From the NCBI GenBank assembly GCA_964562375.1, contig CAZLSW010000004.1, positions 14,379 to 78,378 on the forward strand: a stretch of DNA of 64,000 bases. Reading direction: 5' to 3'. This DNA is from JAJPXC01 sp964562375. GTDB lineage: Bacteria > Bacteroidota > Bacteroidia > Bacteroidales > Muribaculaceae. The translations under genes were made by a program, and so were the position numbers. A model generated the notes under the pieces. That model saw only the letters and a list, made by a program, of their open reading frames with translations. It ran no database searches and was not told the DNA's origin. Shown piece by piece: positions 44,824-52,760 of the stretch. Every line of letters starts with the position of its first letter. The stretch's first letter is position 1.

Positions 44824-45954
44824 TTAAAGCAGGAAATCGGCAATCTCAGCGGGGGAAATCACCTGGAACTCAGCGTCGGGGTAGGCGTTGCGAAACGACA
44901 GAGGCGCGTTTACCTTTTTCTTCGTGTTGTATTTGAATTCAAAAGCCCGCAATCTGCCGTCAACCTCCTCGATAAGGTCAACCTCTTTCTGCTGTGTCGT
45001 GCGCCAAAACCATGAGTGGCCGTAAAATCCGTCGTAGGCATGGCGCTTAAGCCGCTCGGCTATTACAAAGTTCTCCCAAAGGGCTCCCTTTTCCTCGGGC
45101 GAACGCATATCCAAGGGTGTATAATTACCAATCACGGCATTACGGATACCGTTATCCCAAAAATAAACTTTACGGCTGAATTTCAACTCGTTGCGATGAT
45201 TACGAGCATAACTGTTCAACCGGAAAATCACAAACGTTTTCTCCAGAATATCAATGTAGCGCTCCACAGTTTTTGGGTCGATGCCTACAAGCTGCCCTAT
45301 CTCATTGTAAGAAACTTGCCCCCCTATCTGATATGACAACGCCTGTACCAAGCGGTCGAGCTTGTCCGACTTGTTGATGGCGTCCAAGGCCAATATATCT
45401 TTATAGAGATAGCTGTTGGCAAGTTCGCGGAGGGTGTCGCGTGCGTCATCGGGGTCCATTACCACTTCGGGATAATAGCCGGTGACAAGGCGTTGGTCCA
45501 ATAGTCGGGTTTCCTCAATAAGGCCATGATAATCAACCATCTCTCGAAAGGACAACGGTAACAACTGCAACTCTCGTTTGCGCCCCGACATCGACTCGTT
45601 GATTCCCCTAGAAAGTTCAAACGAGCTGCTTCCAGTGGCTACCAATTGGATGTCTGGCAATTGATCGGCGATTACTTTTAGGCAGAGTCCAGGGTTGGCA
45701 AGTCGTTGAGCCTCATCAATCACCACTATCTTCTTGGCACCCAGCGCCTGGCGCATTTTTGTTGCCGTGAAGTTAAGGAAAAAGTCGCGGGTGTCGCCAT
45801 CGTCGCCGTTGAGCCATAGAACCTCGCTGACCCGATCGGCGAAAACCTGTCGGGTAAGGGTCGATTTTCCCACCTGGCGAGGTCCCATGAGCAGGACTGC
45901 CTTGCCGCGTGACAAGGTTCTGAGTATCCTATCTTGTTGACTACGAACGATCAT
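44824..45954 (-). CDS. AAA ATPase with DUF4143 C-terminal domain (second)
   Basis: 376 residues. Walker A GPRQVGKS at 24-31, Walker B IVVIDEA at 76-82, and sensor-like VATGSSSFELS. The middle region has YNEIGQLVGIDPKTVERYIDILEK, a winged-helix. The C-terminal DUF4143 part contains WRTTQQKEVDLIEEVDGRLRAFEFKYN. The residues EVD, then EFK resemble a PD-(D/E)xK core. It is a different branch from the 40741 protein. The predicted transcript starts near 46227 and has a ~270-base leader containing repeat copy C. Upstream of that promoter are tandem 32-base units analogous in layout to those of the first ATPase. Confidence 0.88.
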   Translation of the reverse strand: MIVRSQQDRILRTLSRGKAVLLMGPRQVGKSTLTRQVFADRVSEVLWLNGDDGDTRDFFLNFTATKMRQALGAKKIVVIDEAQRLANPGLCLKVIADQLPDIQLVATGSSSFELSRGINESMSGRKRELQLLPLSFREMVDYHGLIEETRLLDQRLVTGYYPEVVMDPDDARDTLRELANSYLYKDILALDAINKSDKLDRLVQALSYQIGGQVSYNEIGQLVGIDPKTVERYIDILEKTFVIFRLNSYARNHRNELKFSRKVYFWDNGIRNAVIGNYTPLDMRSPEEKGALWENFVIAERLKRHAYDGFYGHSWFWRTTQQKEVDLIEEVDGRLRAFEFKYNTKKKVNAPLSFRNAYPDAEFQVISPAEIADFLL

Positions 45955-45982
45955 GGTTAATAATTTAACTTTCTCAAGTTAT

Positions 45983-46192
45983 GAAACCACCAATTAACAC
46001 TAATGTACACCAATAAGTTAACTACGATTCTAATAATATTTAAAGAGCTTACGCTCTTATAATTTACACTAATGCTGATAGCGTTTCATTATGGAAATTC
46101 GTGTTAATTCTTTGCGCAGCAAAGATTAATTCTTTAATGATAATATAATCTTAATCACTGAATTAGTGAAAATTAGTGTTAATTCGTGGTTC
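45983..46192 (-). repeat. ~210-bp inverted-end repeat, copy C
   Basis: Same orientation as copy B. It has the shared TTTGCGCAGCAAAG and AGAGCTTACGCTCT hairpins and near-perfect inverted ends. It lies within the predicted 5' leader of the second AAA ATPase transcript. Confidence 0.85.
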
Positions 46193-46233
46193 CTTGGATA
46201 ACTTGCGAAACATGAGTTAATAATATTTGTCCG

Positions 46234-46264
46234 CAAAGATAGGCGATTTTGAAGCATTTTCCAA
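46234..46264 (-). promoter_or_regulatory. Promoter of the second AAA/DUF4143 gene
   Basis: On the minus strand TTG (46262-46264), 20 bases, then TATCTTTG (46234-46241). The -33 element sits in a degenerate copy of the tandem units that lie directly upstream. Confidence 0.7.
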
Positions 46265-46265
46265 A

Positions 46266-46388
46266 TTTATCTTGATTTTTTTGGATTTAATTCCTCAAAA
46301 ATCTATATTTTTTGGGAATCCAATCCTCAAAAATCTATATTTTTTAGGAATCCGCTCCTCAAAAATCTATATTTTTTTGGGAATCTGG
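46266..46388 (-). promoter_or_regulatory. Three 32-bp tandem repeats (plus a degenerate fourth) upstream of the second AAA ATPase promoter
   Basis: TCCTCAAAAATCTATATTTT starts at 46292, 46324 and 46356, spaced exactly 32 bases. Each is followed by T-run, GGGAAT or AGGAAT. A diverged fourth unit (46265-46290) reaches the -33 TTTG. The sequence is unrelated to the units at 40602, but the arrangement is the same. Confidence 0.7.
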
Positions 46389-46478
46389 ATTAAATGGGAA
46401 AGCCGCAACGCGGCGAAAAGAAAATTGAAACACGATGAACACTAAAAACATTAAATTTAAGTTTCGCTTGTGGTTAGA

Positions 46479-46687
46479 GAAACCACGAATTAACACTAAT
46501 TTTCACTAATTCAGCACTTTAACTTATATTTCAATCATAAATTAAGCCTTGCTGCGCAAAGAATTAACAAGAATCTCGATACTAAACTCCTAACGGGATT
46601 AGTGTAAATTAAAGAGCGTAAGCTCTCTAAAATTGCTTGGATTTCAAGTTAACTCATTGGTGTCCATTAGTGTTAATTCGTGGTTTC
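46479..46687 (+). repeat. ~210-bp inverted-end repeat, copy D
   Basis: Same orientation as copy A. Its ends ACCACGAATTAACACTAA and TTAGTGTTAATTCGTGGT are exact complements. Flanking bases continue the similarity to copy B on the left and copies B and C on the right (AACTTTCT-type). Confidence 0.87.
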
Positions 46688-46790
46688 AAACCTTAGAAAG
46701 TTGAACACTAAAGCGAAAGTGGGAGAAAAGATTGGTGTCCTTCGTGCTTTTAGTGGTTTAAAGAAATTTCTTTGAATAGTTACCCAGCCT

Positions 46791-46820
46791 TTGTCGATTG
46801 GCTAATTTTTGTTAACTTTG
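46791..46820 (+). promoter_or_regulatory. Promoter of the 418-residue secreted protein
   Basis: TTG (46791-46793), 19 bases, then TAACTTTG (46813-46820), 16 bases before the start codon. Confidence 0.72.
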
Positions 46821-46836
46821 CCGAAAATCTTTTACA

Positions 46837-48093
46837 ATGAAACAGCTAAGTGCCTTTTTAGTAATGCTATGCGCGGGTGTCGCCATGAGCTACGCCGACG
46901 ATATTATCGTAATGCGCAACGGCGATGTCGTGAACGCTAAAGTGATGGAAATCACCACCTCCGAGATTAAATACAAAAAAGCTTCTCGCCCCGACGGCCC
47001 TCTCTACACCGTTGAGAAGGCCGACGTGCTCGCCATCAATTACGAGGATGGAGAGAAAGAGACCTTCGAGCAAGCAGCCAAAACCTCTAATACGGCCACT
47101 GCCGCCCCTGCCGAATCGGCCGCACCCGTGCTTAATCCGTTGTTTTCCAGCGATGTAAACTCCACCGCCATTAACGCTTATCCCCAGGATATCCATTTCA
47201 CCGACAAGCCCAAGGACAAGGACGCAAGGACTTGTTTCGGGATGTTCAACTTCGCTGACGGCTCGGTAATCAACGACGGCGTGATGGCCGTGGAATATGT
47301 GTGCGGCCACTACGACCGCCGTGGCGAAACCTGGGAAACCACCCAACTCGACGGCACTGAGAGCGCCTCCGGCACGATGAGCCGAGCGCTTAAAAACGCC
47401 GGAAAGGCCAACGTGGGATGCTTCAAGGGCGGAATACAGGTGAAGCTGACCAACAATTCCGACCAATCGCTTTACGTCGACCTGGCCAACACTTTCTTCA
47501 AGCGCGGCTCGCTGGCCTCGCCCTATTATGTGCCCACGTCCACAACGTCGTCCTCGTCGTCGACCACGGGCGCGTCGGTCAACATGGGAGCCGTGGCCGG
47601 CGCTTTGGGCGTGGGAGGCAGCGTGGGCACGCTCGCCTCGGGCGTCAATGTGGGAGGTGCGTCGTCTCACGGCACCACCACTACCGTTTACAGCCAGCGC
47701 GTAATCACCCTTCCCCCTCATTCGTCGATTATGCTCGACCCGGTGATGTTCATGCCCGCCGATATGACCAACTCGCTTTACGGGTTTAAAACCAAATGGT
47801 ACAGCGACTTCGGCTGGGGCTGGGGCATCGACAACGACGCGCTTGGGATCAAAATCGGAGAGGAGCGCGAATACACCCAGGCCGAGTCGCCGATGAAATG
47901 GGGATTTTACCTCACCTACGCCACCGACGAGAATTTCGCCTCGCGCTACAAGATGCAAAGCGACATGTACCTGTCGCGCCTGATTGGATACGACTCCACC
48001 AAGCCCAGCTGGGACGGCAACGTCTGGGGCAAATACAGCCGCCTGTCCCCCGAGTTCCCCCAATCCCTCCACGTCTTCCTCTTCGCCCACTAA
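46837..48093 (+). CDS. Secreted protein of unknown function
   Basis: 418 residues. Signal peptide MKQLSAFLVMLCAGVAMSYA. Residues 21-75 contain DDIIVMRNGDVVNAKVMEIT and SEIKYKKASRPDGPLYTVEK, a small beta module widespread at the N-terminus of Bacteroidetes exported proteins. A low-complexity Ala/Thr linker follows. The main domain (~120-418) includes a Ser/Thr run, a glycine/valine-rich stretch (GAVAGALGVGGSVGTLASGV) and WYSDFGWGWGIDND. The glycine stretch could insert in a membrane or be a loop. No enzyme motif was recognised. Likely periplasmic or outer-membrane associated. It is separated from frdC by ~290 bases and its own promoter. Confidence 0.8.
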   Translation: MKQLSAFLVMLCAGVAMSYADDIIVMRNGDVVNAKVMEITTSEIKYKKASRPDGPLYTVEKADVLAINYEDGEKETFEQAAKTSNTATAAPAESAAPVLNPLFSSDVNSTAINAYPQDIHFTDKPKDKDARTCFGMFNFADGSVINDGVMAVEYVCGHYDRRGETWETTQLDGTESASGTMSRALKNAGKANVGCFKGGIQVKLTNNSDQSLYVDLANTFFKRGSLASPYYVPTSTTSSSSSTTGASVNMGAVAGALGVGGSVGTLASGVNVGGASSHGTTTTVYSQRVITLPPHSSIMLDPVMFMPADMTNSLYGFKTKWYSDFGWGWGIDNDALGIKIGEEREYTQAESPMKWGFYLTYATDENFASRYKMQSDMYLSRLIGYDSTKPSWDGNVWGKYSRLSPEFPQSLHVFLFAH

Positions 48094-48110
48094 CTTGGGC
48101 AATTGTTTAT

Positions 48111-48188
48111 TCGTGTAATCGTGCATTCGTGCATTCGAGAATTCGTGCATTCGGGTATTCGAGTATACGAATGCACGAGTGCACGACA
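48111..48188 (+). repeat. Degenerate period-8 repeat (CGTGCATT)
   Basis: About nine octamers, CGTGCATT and variants. The second half reads on the complement (CGAATGCA, CGAGTGCA), so the array is partly self-complementary. Confidence 0.75.
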
Positions 48189-48258
48189 TGGGGGCAATGC
48201 GCGAAAAGAATGGATAAAAGTTTTTATGGAAATTTTTCCGTAATTGGGGATTTTGCAT

Positions 48259-48266
48259 TAATTTTG
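48259..48266 (+). promoter_or_regulatory. -7 element upstream of frdCAB
   Basis: TAATTTTG, 118 bases before the frdC start. The -33 region is T-rich without an exact TTG at the expected place. Confidence 0.45.
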
Positions 48267-48384
48267 CAAGGAATAGTTAAAATGAGCCAATTTCAGCAAT
48301 GGAGAGGGTCGCTTGAGCTATTGTTCACTAATGCCAATAACTACAAAATTCAATCATTAATAATTCACAAAAACTTCATCCTCT

Positions 48385-49383
48385 ATGTGGTTAACTAACT
48401 CATCTATAGGACGAAAGCTCGTGATGTCGGTGACCGGAGCTTTCCTTGTCCTATTTGTAACGTTTCACTGCCTGATGAACGGTGTGGCATTGTTCTGGCC
48501 CGCGGCCTACAATGTCGTTTGCGAGTTTCTGGGTGCCAACTGGTATGCCTTGATCGGCACGATGATCCTGGCCCTGGGCTTCCTGCTCCACATCGTTTAC
48601 GCTTGCTGGCTGACGCTGCAGAACCGCCGCGCCCGCGGTAACGACCGCTACGCAGTCACCTCCAAGCCCAAGCAGGTAGAGTGGTCGTCCAAGAACATGC
48701 TCGTGCTCGGCGTGGTTATCCTCGCCTTCCTCGTGGTTCACTTGATCCAGTTCTGGGCCAAGATGCAGCTCCAGGAGATACGCGGCGAGATGTACGTCGA
48801 CGCCTTCAACACCCCCGTGCCCCCGGCTGCCGGCACATGGTTCCTCCAGATCGCCTTCGGCCAGTGGTGGACCCTCTTGATCTACTGCATTGGGTTCGTC
48901 GCCCTCTGGTTCCACATGACCCACGGCTTCTGGTCGATGTTCCAGAGCTGCGGCTGGAACGGTCACGTATGGATGGATCGCCTTAAGACCATCGGCAATT
49001 GGTGGACCACGATCGTGATCGCCCTGTTCCTCGCCGAGGCCATCGTGTTCACCGTGCAGGCCCACCGCGAGGCTTACACCAAGTGCCCGGCCCTCCAGGT
49101 GCAGTACCAGGAGATGATGATTGAGCACCAGAACGGCCTTACCGTAGGCGAGCCCGTGCCAGGCCTCCCCGGCCAGCCCGGCGTTCCTCCCTGTCAAGGA
49201 CCCCGTTGCCACAAGGGTGGTCCCAAAGGCCAGTGCCCCCAAGGCGCTCCCCAAGGCCAGTGCCCCCAGAACGGCCCCGCTTGCGGCCAGCCCGCTCCCG
49301 GCCAGTGCCCTCCCCAGGGATGTCCCCAATGCCCTCCTCCAGCTCCCGGCGAGCAACCCCAACCTCAACCCGCTAACGAATAA
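48385..49383 (+). CDS. frdC: Fumarate reductase/succinate dehydrogenase cytochrome b subunit with unusual C-terminal tail
   Basis: 332 residues. Five membrane helices in residues ~10-230 anchor the complex and hold haem; conserved histidines occur in FVTFHCLMNG, GFLLHIVYA, LVVHLIQFWAK and LWFHMTHGFWS. It exchanges electrons between quinone and the FrdAB subunits. Typical relatives are ~220-235 residues. Here about 70 extra residues after GLTVGEPV are rich in Pro, Gly, Gln and contain eight cysteines in CPQ- and CPP-type repeats. Such a tail is unexpected and resembles a metal-binding or low-complexity extension. The gene is followed by frdA after 14 bases. Confidence 0.9.
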   Translation: MWLTNSSIGRKLVMSVTGAFLVLFVTFHCLMNGVALFWPAAYNVVCEFLGANWYALIGTMILALGFLLHIVYACWLTLQNRRARGNDRYAVTSKPKQVEWSSKNMLVLGVVILAFLVVHLIQFWAKMQLQEIRGEMYVDAFNTPVPPAAGTWFLQIAFGQWWTLLIYCIGFVALWFHMTHGFWSMFQSCGWNGHVWMDRLKTIGNWWTTIVIALFLAEAIVFTVQAHREAYTKCPALQVQYQEMMIEHQNGLTVGEPVPGLPGQPGVPPCQGPRCHKGGPKGQCPQGAPQGQCPQNGPACGQPAPGQCPPQGCPQCPPPAPGEQPQPQPANE

Positions 49384-49397
49384 TCCACTTTCACGAT

Positions 49398-51425
49398 ATG
49401 GCAGACATTAAAAAGCTCGAGGGGATGATCGACTCAACCCCTATCATGAAGGATTACGCCGACATCGAATCCTCCAAGCTTCCCGAATATCAGATCGACT
49501 CAAAGATCCCCGAAGGTCCGCTCGCTCAAAAGTGGACCAACTATAAAGCCCATCAGAAGCTCGTCAACCCCGCCAACAAGCGCAACCTCGACGTGATCGT
49601 CGTGGGCACCGGCCTGGCAGGCGCATCGGCCGCCTCCACCCTCGGCGAGCTCGGCTTCAACGTCCTCAACTTCTGCATCCAGGACTCCCCCCGTCGCGCC
49701 CACTCGATCGCGGCCCAGGGCGGTATCAACGCGGCAAAGGACTACCAGAACGACGGCGACTCGGTTTACCGCCTGTTCTACGACACAGTAAAGGGCGGCG
49801 ACTTCCGCTCCCGCGAGGCCAACGTTTACCGCCTGGCCGAGGTGTCGAACAACATCATCGACCAATGCGTGGCTCAGGGCGTGCCCTTCGCCCGCGAGTA
49901 CGGCGGCCTGCTGGCCAACCGTTCCTTCGGCGGCGCCCAGGTATCCCGCACGTTCTACGCCAAGGGCCAGACCGGCCAGCAGTTGCTGCTCGGCGCCTAC
50001 GCTTCCCTCAACCGTCAAATCAAGAAAGGCACCGTCAAGAGCTTCAACCGCCGCGAGATGCTCGACATTGTGATTATCGACGGCCGCGCGCGTGGTATCA
50101 TCGTGCGCAACCTCATCACGGGCGAGCTCGAGCGCTACGCCGCTCACGCCGTGGTGCTCGCCACCGGTGGTTACGGCCGCACATTCTTCCTGTCGACCAA
50201 CGCTATGGGTTGCAACGGCTCAGCCGCCATCTGCGCTTTCAAGCACGGCGCTTACCTGTCCAACCTCGCGTTCACCCAGATTCACCCCACCTGTATCCCC
50301 GTTCACGGCGAGGACCAGTCGAAATTGACCCTCATGAGCGAGTCGTTGCGTAACGACGGCCGCATCTGGGTGCCCAAGAAGAAAGAGGACGCCGAGGCCA
50401 TCCGCGCCGGCAAGAAGAAACCCACTGATATCCCCGACGAGGACCGCGACTTCTACCTGGAGCGTCGCTACCCCGCCTTCGGTAACCTGTGCCCCCGCGA
50501 CATCGCCTCCCGCGCCGCCAAAGAGCGCTGCGACGCCGGCTACGGCGTAGGTACCGGCAACGCCGTTTACCTCGACTTCAAGTATGCCATCGACCGTTTG
50601 GGCGAGGATGTCGTGCGCGACCGCTATGGCAACCTCTTCGACATGTACGAGATGATCTCGGACGACAACCCCTACCACACCCCGATGATGATCTTCCCCG
50701 CCTCCCATTACACCATGGGCGGTATCTGGGTTGACTACGAGCTCCAAACCTCCATCAAGGGCCTCTTCGCCATCGGCGAGTGCAACTTCTCGGATCACGG
50801 CGCCAACCGCCTCGGCGCTTCCGCCCTTATGCAGGGCTTGGCCGACGGCTACTTCGTGCTTCCCTACACGATGCAAAACTACCTGAGCGACCAGATCAAG
50901 GTGCCTCACTTCACCACCAACACCCCCGAGTTTGACAAGGCCGAGAAGGCTGTCAAGGAGCGTATCGACAAGCTCATGGCTATCAAGGGCACAAAGAGCC
51001 CCGACCAGCTCCACAAGAAGCTCGGCCACGTGATGTGGAATCTCGTGGGCATGGGCCGCACCCTCCAGAGCCTCGTTCAGGCTATCGACGAGATCGAGAA
51101 GGTGAAGAAAGAGTTCTACACCGACCTGCGTATCGTGGGTCAGGCCGACGACCTCAACACCGAGCTTGAGAAGGCCCTCCGCCTCGAGGACTTCCTCGTT
51201 ATGGCCAAGATGATGGCAATCGACGCCCTCCACCGCAACGAATCGTGCGGAGCCCACTTCCGCGAGGAGTACCAGACCGAGGACGGCGAGGCCAAGCGCA
51301 ACGACAAGGACTACATGTACGTCTCCTGCTGGAAGTACACCGGCGACAACGAGAAGCCCGTGCTGCTCAAGGAGCCGCTCAACTACGAGGAAATCAAGGT
51401 TCAAACCCGTAACTACAAGTCATAA
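49398..51425 (+). CDS. frdA: Fumarate reductase/succinate dehydrogenase flavoprotein subunit
   Basis: 675 residues, with covalent FAD. It interconverts succinate and fumarate on the cytoplasmic face. GTGLAGASAASTLGELGF is the FAD-binding start (~residue 72). The FAD-linking histidine is in RRAHSIAAQGGINAAK. Active-site elements HPTCIPVHGE and the capping-domain arginine in CPRDIASRA are intact. The FAD segment GLFAIGECNFSDHGANRLGA is near residue 455. Length and motifs match the Bacteroidetes/Wolinella-type enzyme. In Bacteroidales it is the terminal step of anaerobic fumarate respiration that produces succinate. Confidence 0.97.
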   Translation: MADIKKLEGMIDSTPIMKDYADIESSKLPEYQIDSKIPEGPLAQKWTNYKAHQKLVNPANKRNLDVIVVGTGLAGASAASTLGELGFNVLNFCIQDSPRRAHSIAAQGGINAAKDYQNDGDSVYRLFYDTVKGGDFRSREANVYRLAEVSNNIIDQCVAQGVPFAREYGGLLANRSFGGAQVSRTFYAKGQTGQQLLLGAYASLNRQIKKGTVKSFNRREMLDIVIIDGRARGIIVRNLITGELERYAAHAVVLATGGYGRTFFLSTNAMGCNGSAAICAFKHGAYLSNLAFTQIHPTCIPVHGEDQSKLTLMSESLRNDGRIWVPKKKEDAEAIRAGKKKPTDIPDEDRDFYLERRYPAFGNLCPRDIASRAAKERCDAGYGVGTGNAVYLDFKYAIDRLGEDVVRDRYGNLFDMYEMISDDNPYHTPMMIFPASHYTMGGIWVDYELQTSIKGLFAIGECNFSDHGANRLGASALMQGLADGYFVLPYTMQNYLSDQIKVPHFTTNTPEFDKAEKAVKERIDKLMAIKGTKSPDQLHKKLGHVMWNLVGMGRTLQSLVQAIDEIEKVKKEFYTDLRIVGQADDLNTELEKALRLEDFLVMAKMMAIDALHRNESCGAHFREEYQTEDGEAKRNDKDYMYVSCWKYTGDNEKPVLLKEPLNYEEIKVQTRNYKS

Positions 51426-51430
51426 CAACG

Positions 51431-52186
51431 ATGAAAGATACAATCAGCATCAAGCTCAAAATATGGCGCCAGCGCAGCCCCAAGGAGAAAGGCGCATTTG
51501 TCGACTACTCGCTCGACAACGTATCCACGGGCAGCTCTTTCCTCGAAATGCTCGACATGCTCAACCAGCAATTGGTCGACAAGGGTGAAGAGCCTGTAGT
51601 GTTCGATAGCGACTGCCGCGAGGGCATCTGCGGCATGTGCTCGCTCTACATCAACGGCCATCCCCACGGCCCCGTGCAGGGCATCACCACCTGCCAGCTG
51701 CACATGCGCAAGTTCAACGACGGCGACACCATCACCATCGAGCCCTGGCGCTCGGCCGCGTTCCCCGTGATTCGCGACCTGATGGTCAACCGCAACGCCT
51801 TCGACCAGATTCAGCAGGCCGGCGGCTACGTTTCCTTCAACTGCGGCGGCGCGCAGGATGCCAACTGCATTCCCATCTCCAAGGAGGTGGCCGACGTGGC
51901 TATGGACTCGGCCACTTGCATCGGCTGCGGCGCTTGCGTGGCAGCTTGCAAGAACGGCTCGGCCATGCTGTTCGTCAGCGCCAAGGTAAGCCAGTTCGCA
52001 CTCTTGCCCCAGGGCCAAGTGGAGCGCGCCCGTCGCGCCCGCGCGATGGTCAAGAAGATGGACGAGCTGGGGTTCGGCAACTGCACCAACACTGGCGCAT
52101 GCTCGGCCGAATGCCCCAAAAACATCCCATTGAGCAACATCGCCCGCTTAAACCGCGAGTATATCCGCGCCAAGTTCAAAGAGTAA
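51431..52186 (+). CDS. frdB: Fumarate reductase/succinate dehydrogenase iron-sulfur subunit
   Basis: 251 residues. The [2Fe-2S] domain has CREGICGMCSLYING (~residues 60-74). The C-terminal ferredoxin part has CIGCGACVAACKNG and ACSAECPKNIP, ligands for the [4Fe-4S] and [3Fe-4S] centres. It carries electrons between haem b in FrdC and FAD in FrdA. It starts five bases after frdA and ends at a strong terminator, closing the operon. Confidence 0.97.
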   Translation: MKDTISIKLKIWRQRSPKEKGAFVDYSLDNVSTGSSFLEMLDMLNQQLVDKGEEPVVFDSDCREGICGMCSLYINGHPHGPVQGITTCQLHMRKFNDGDTITIEPWRSAAFPVIRDLMVNRNAFDQIQQAGGYVSFNCGGAQDANCIPISKEVADVAMDSATCIGCGACVAACKNGSAMLFVSAKVSQFALLPQGQVERARRARAMVKKMDELGFGNCTNTGACSAECPKNIPLSNIARLNREYIRAKFKE

Positions 52187-52205
52187 CATTCCCCTACCCT
52201 ACCAT

Positions 52206-52237
52206 AAAGGCTGCGCCCCCACGGCGCAGCCTTTTTT
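52206..52237 (+). terminator. Rho-independent terminator of frdCAB
   Basis: Stem AAAGGCTGCGCC with GGCGCAGCCTTT around loop CCCAC, followed by TTT; 19 bases after the frdB stop. Classic form. Confidence 0.92.
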
Positions 52238-52331
52238 CGTCCCCCCCGGGAACGACTCACCGAATATTCTTTCAACCACTAAAAACACGAAACCTGCATA
52301 AACCGGTGTTTTATGGGATATACACTGAGAG

Positions 52332-52353
52332 GGTGGTCGGCTTGCCGACCACC
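52332..52353. repeat. Palindrome of the GGTCGGC family
   Basis: Perfect 10-base arms GGTGGTCGGC and GCCGACCACC around TT. Shorter relatives lie at 55973-56082. Confidence 0.75.
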
Positions 52354-52401
52354 ATCCATCTCCCTGCCAAACACATGGTTTTGCAGGTGTCCCACTAAAA
52401 G

Positions 52402-52564
52402 CACGAAGAACACTAATCTTTTTTGGGGATTCGTCTTCTACGCCATCCGTTCAATTCGTGTGATTCGTAGTTAGTTCATCCGGTTGGTTTGGTGTTTTTG
52501 GCGAGTTTAGGAGCCGATTTTTCTCCCAATTCCCTGCGCTTTAGTGCTTTTAGTGTTCTTCGTG
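52402..52564. repeat. Inverted-end element (CACGAAGAACACTAA ends)
   Basis: 163 bases bounded by CACGAAGAACACTAA and its exact complement. No reading frame. The ends are those of the 24633-24700 core, so a second small mobile-type family is present. Confidence 0.65.
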
Positions 52565-52760
52565 GTTCAATTTCCCTTTCAACGATTGGTTAGGTTCGCT
52601 GAAGAACTGGTGAAAATCTCCTAAAGCGGTTGCTAAAAGGGTTAATTAGCTATAATTTAGCAGTCAGAGACCCCCCAAAGGTTGTTATAACATTGCAAGA
52701 GGGACGTAAATGGTGCTCACTTGCGTTTGACTACTAACCCTAAGGTAAAAAGAAACAACT

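Larger units (their letters stand above)
45955..46836. other. 882-base repeat-rich intergenic region
   Basis: No gene. It holds repeat copy C, the second ATPase promoter and its tandem units, a short CACGATGAACACTAAAAAC repeat near 46431, repeat copy D, and the promoter of the next plus-strand gene. Confidence 0.8.
52187..52760. other. 574-base intergenic region after frdB
   Basis: No gene. It contains the frd terminator, a GGTGGTCGGC palindrome at 52332-52353, and an inverted-end repeat at 52402-52564. Confidence 0.8.
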
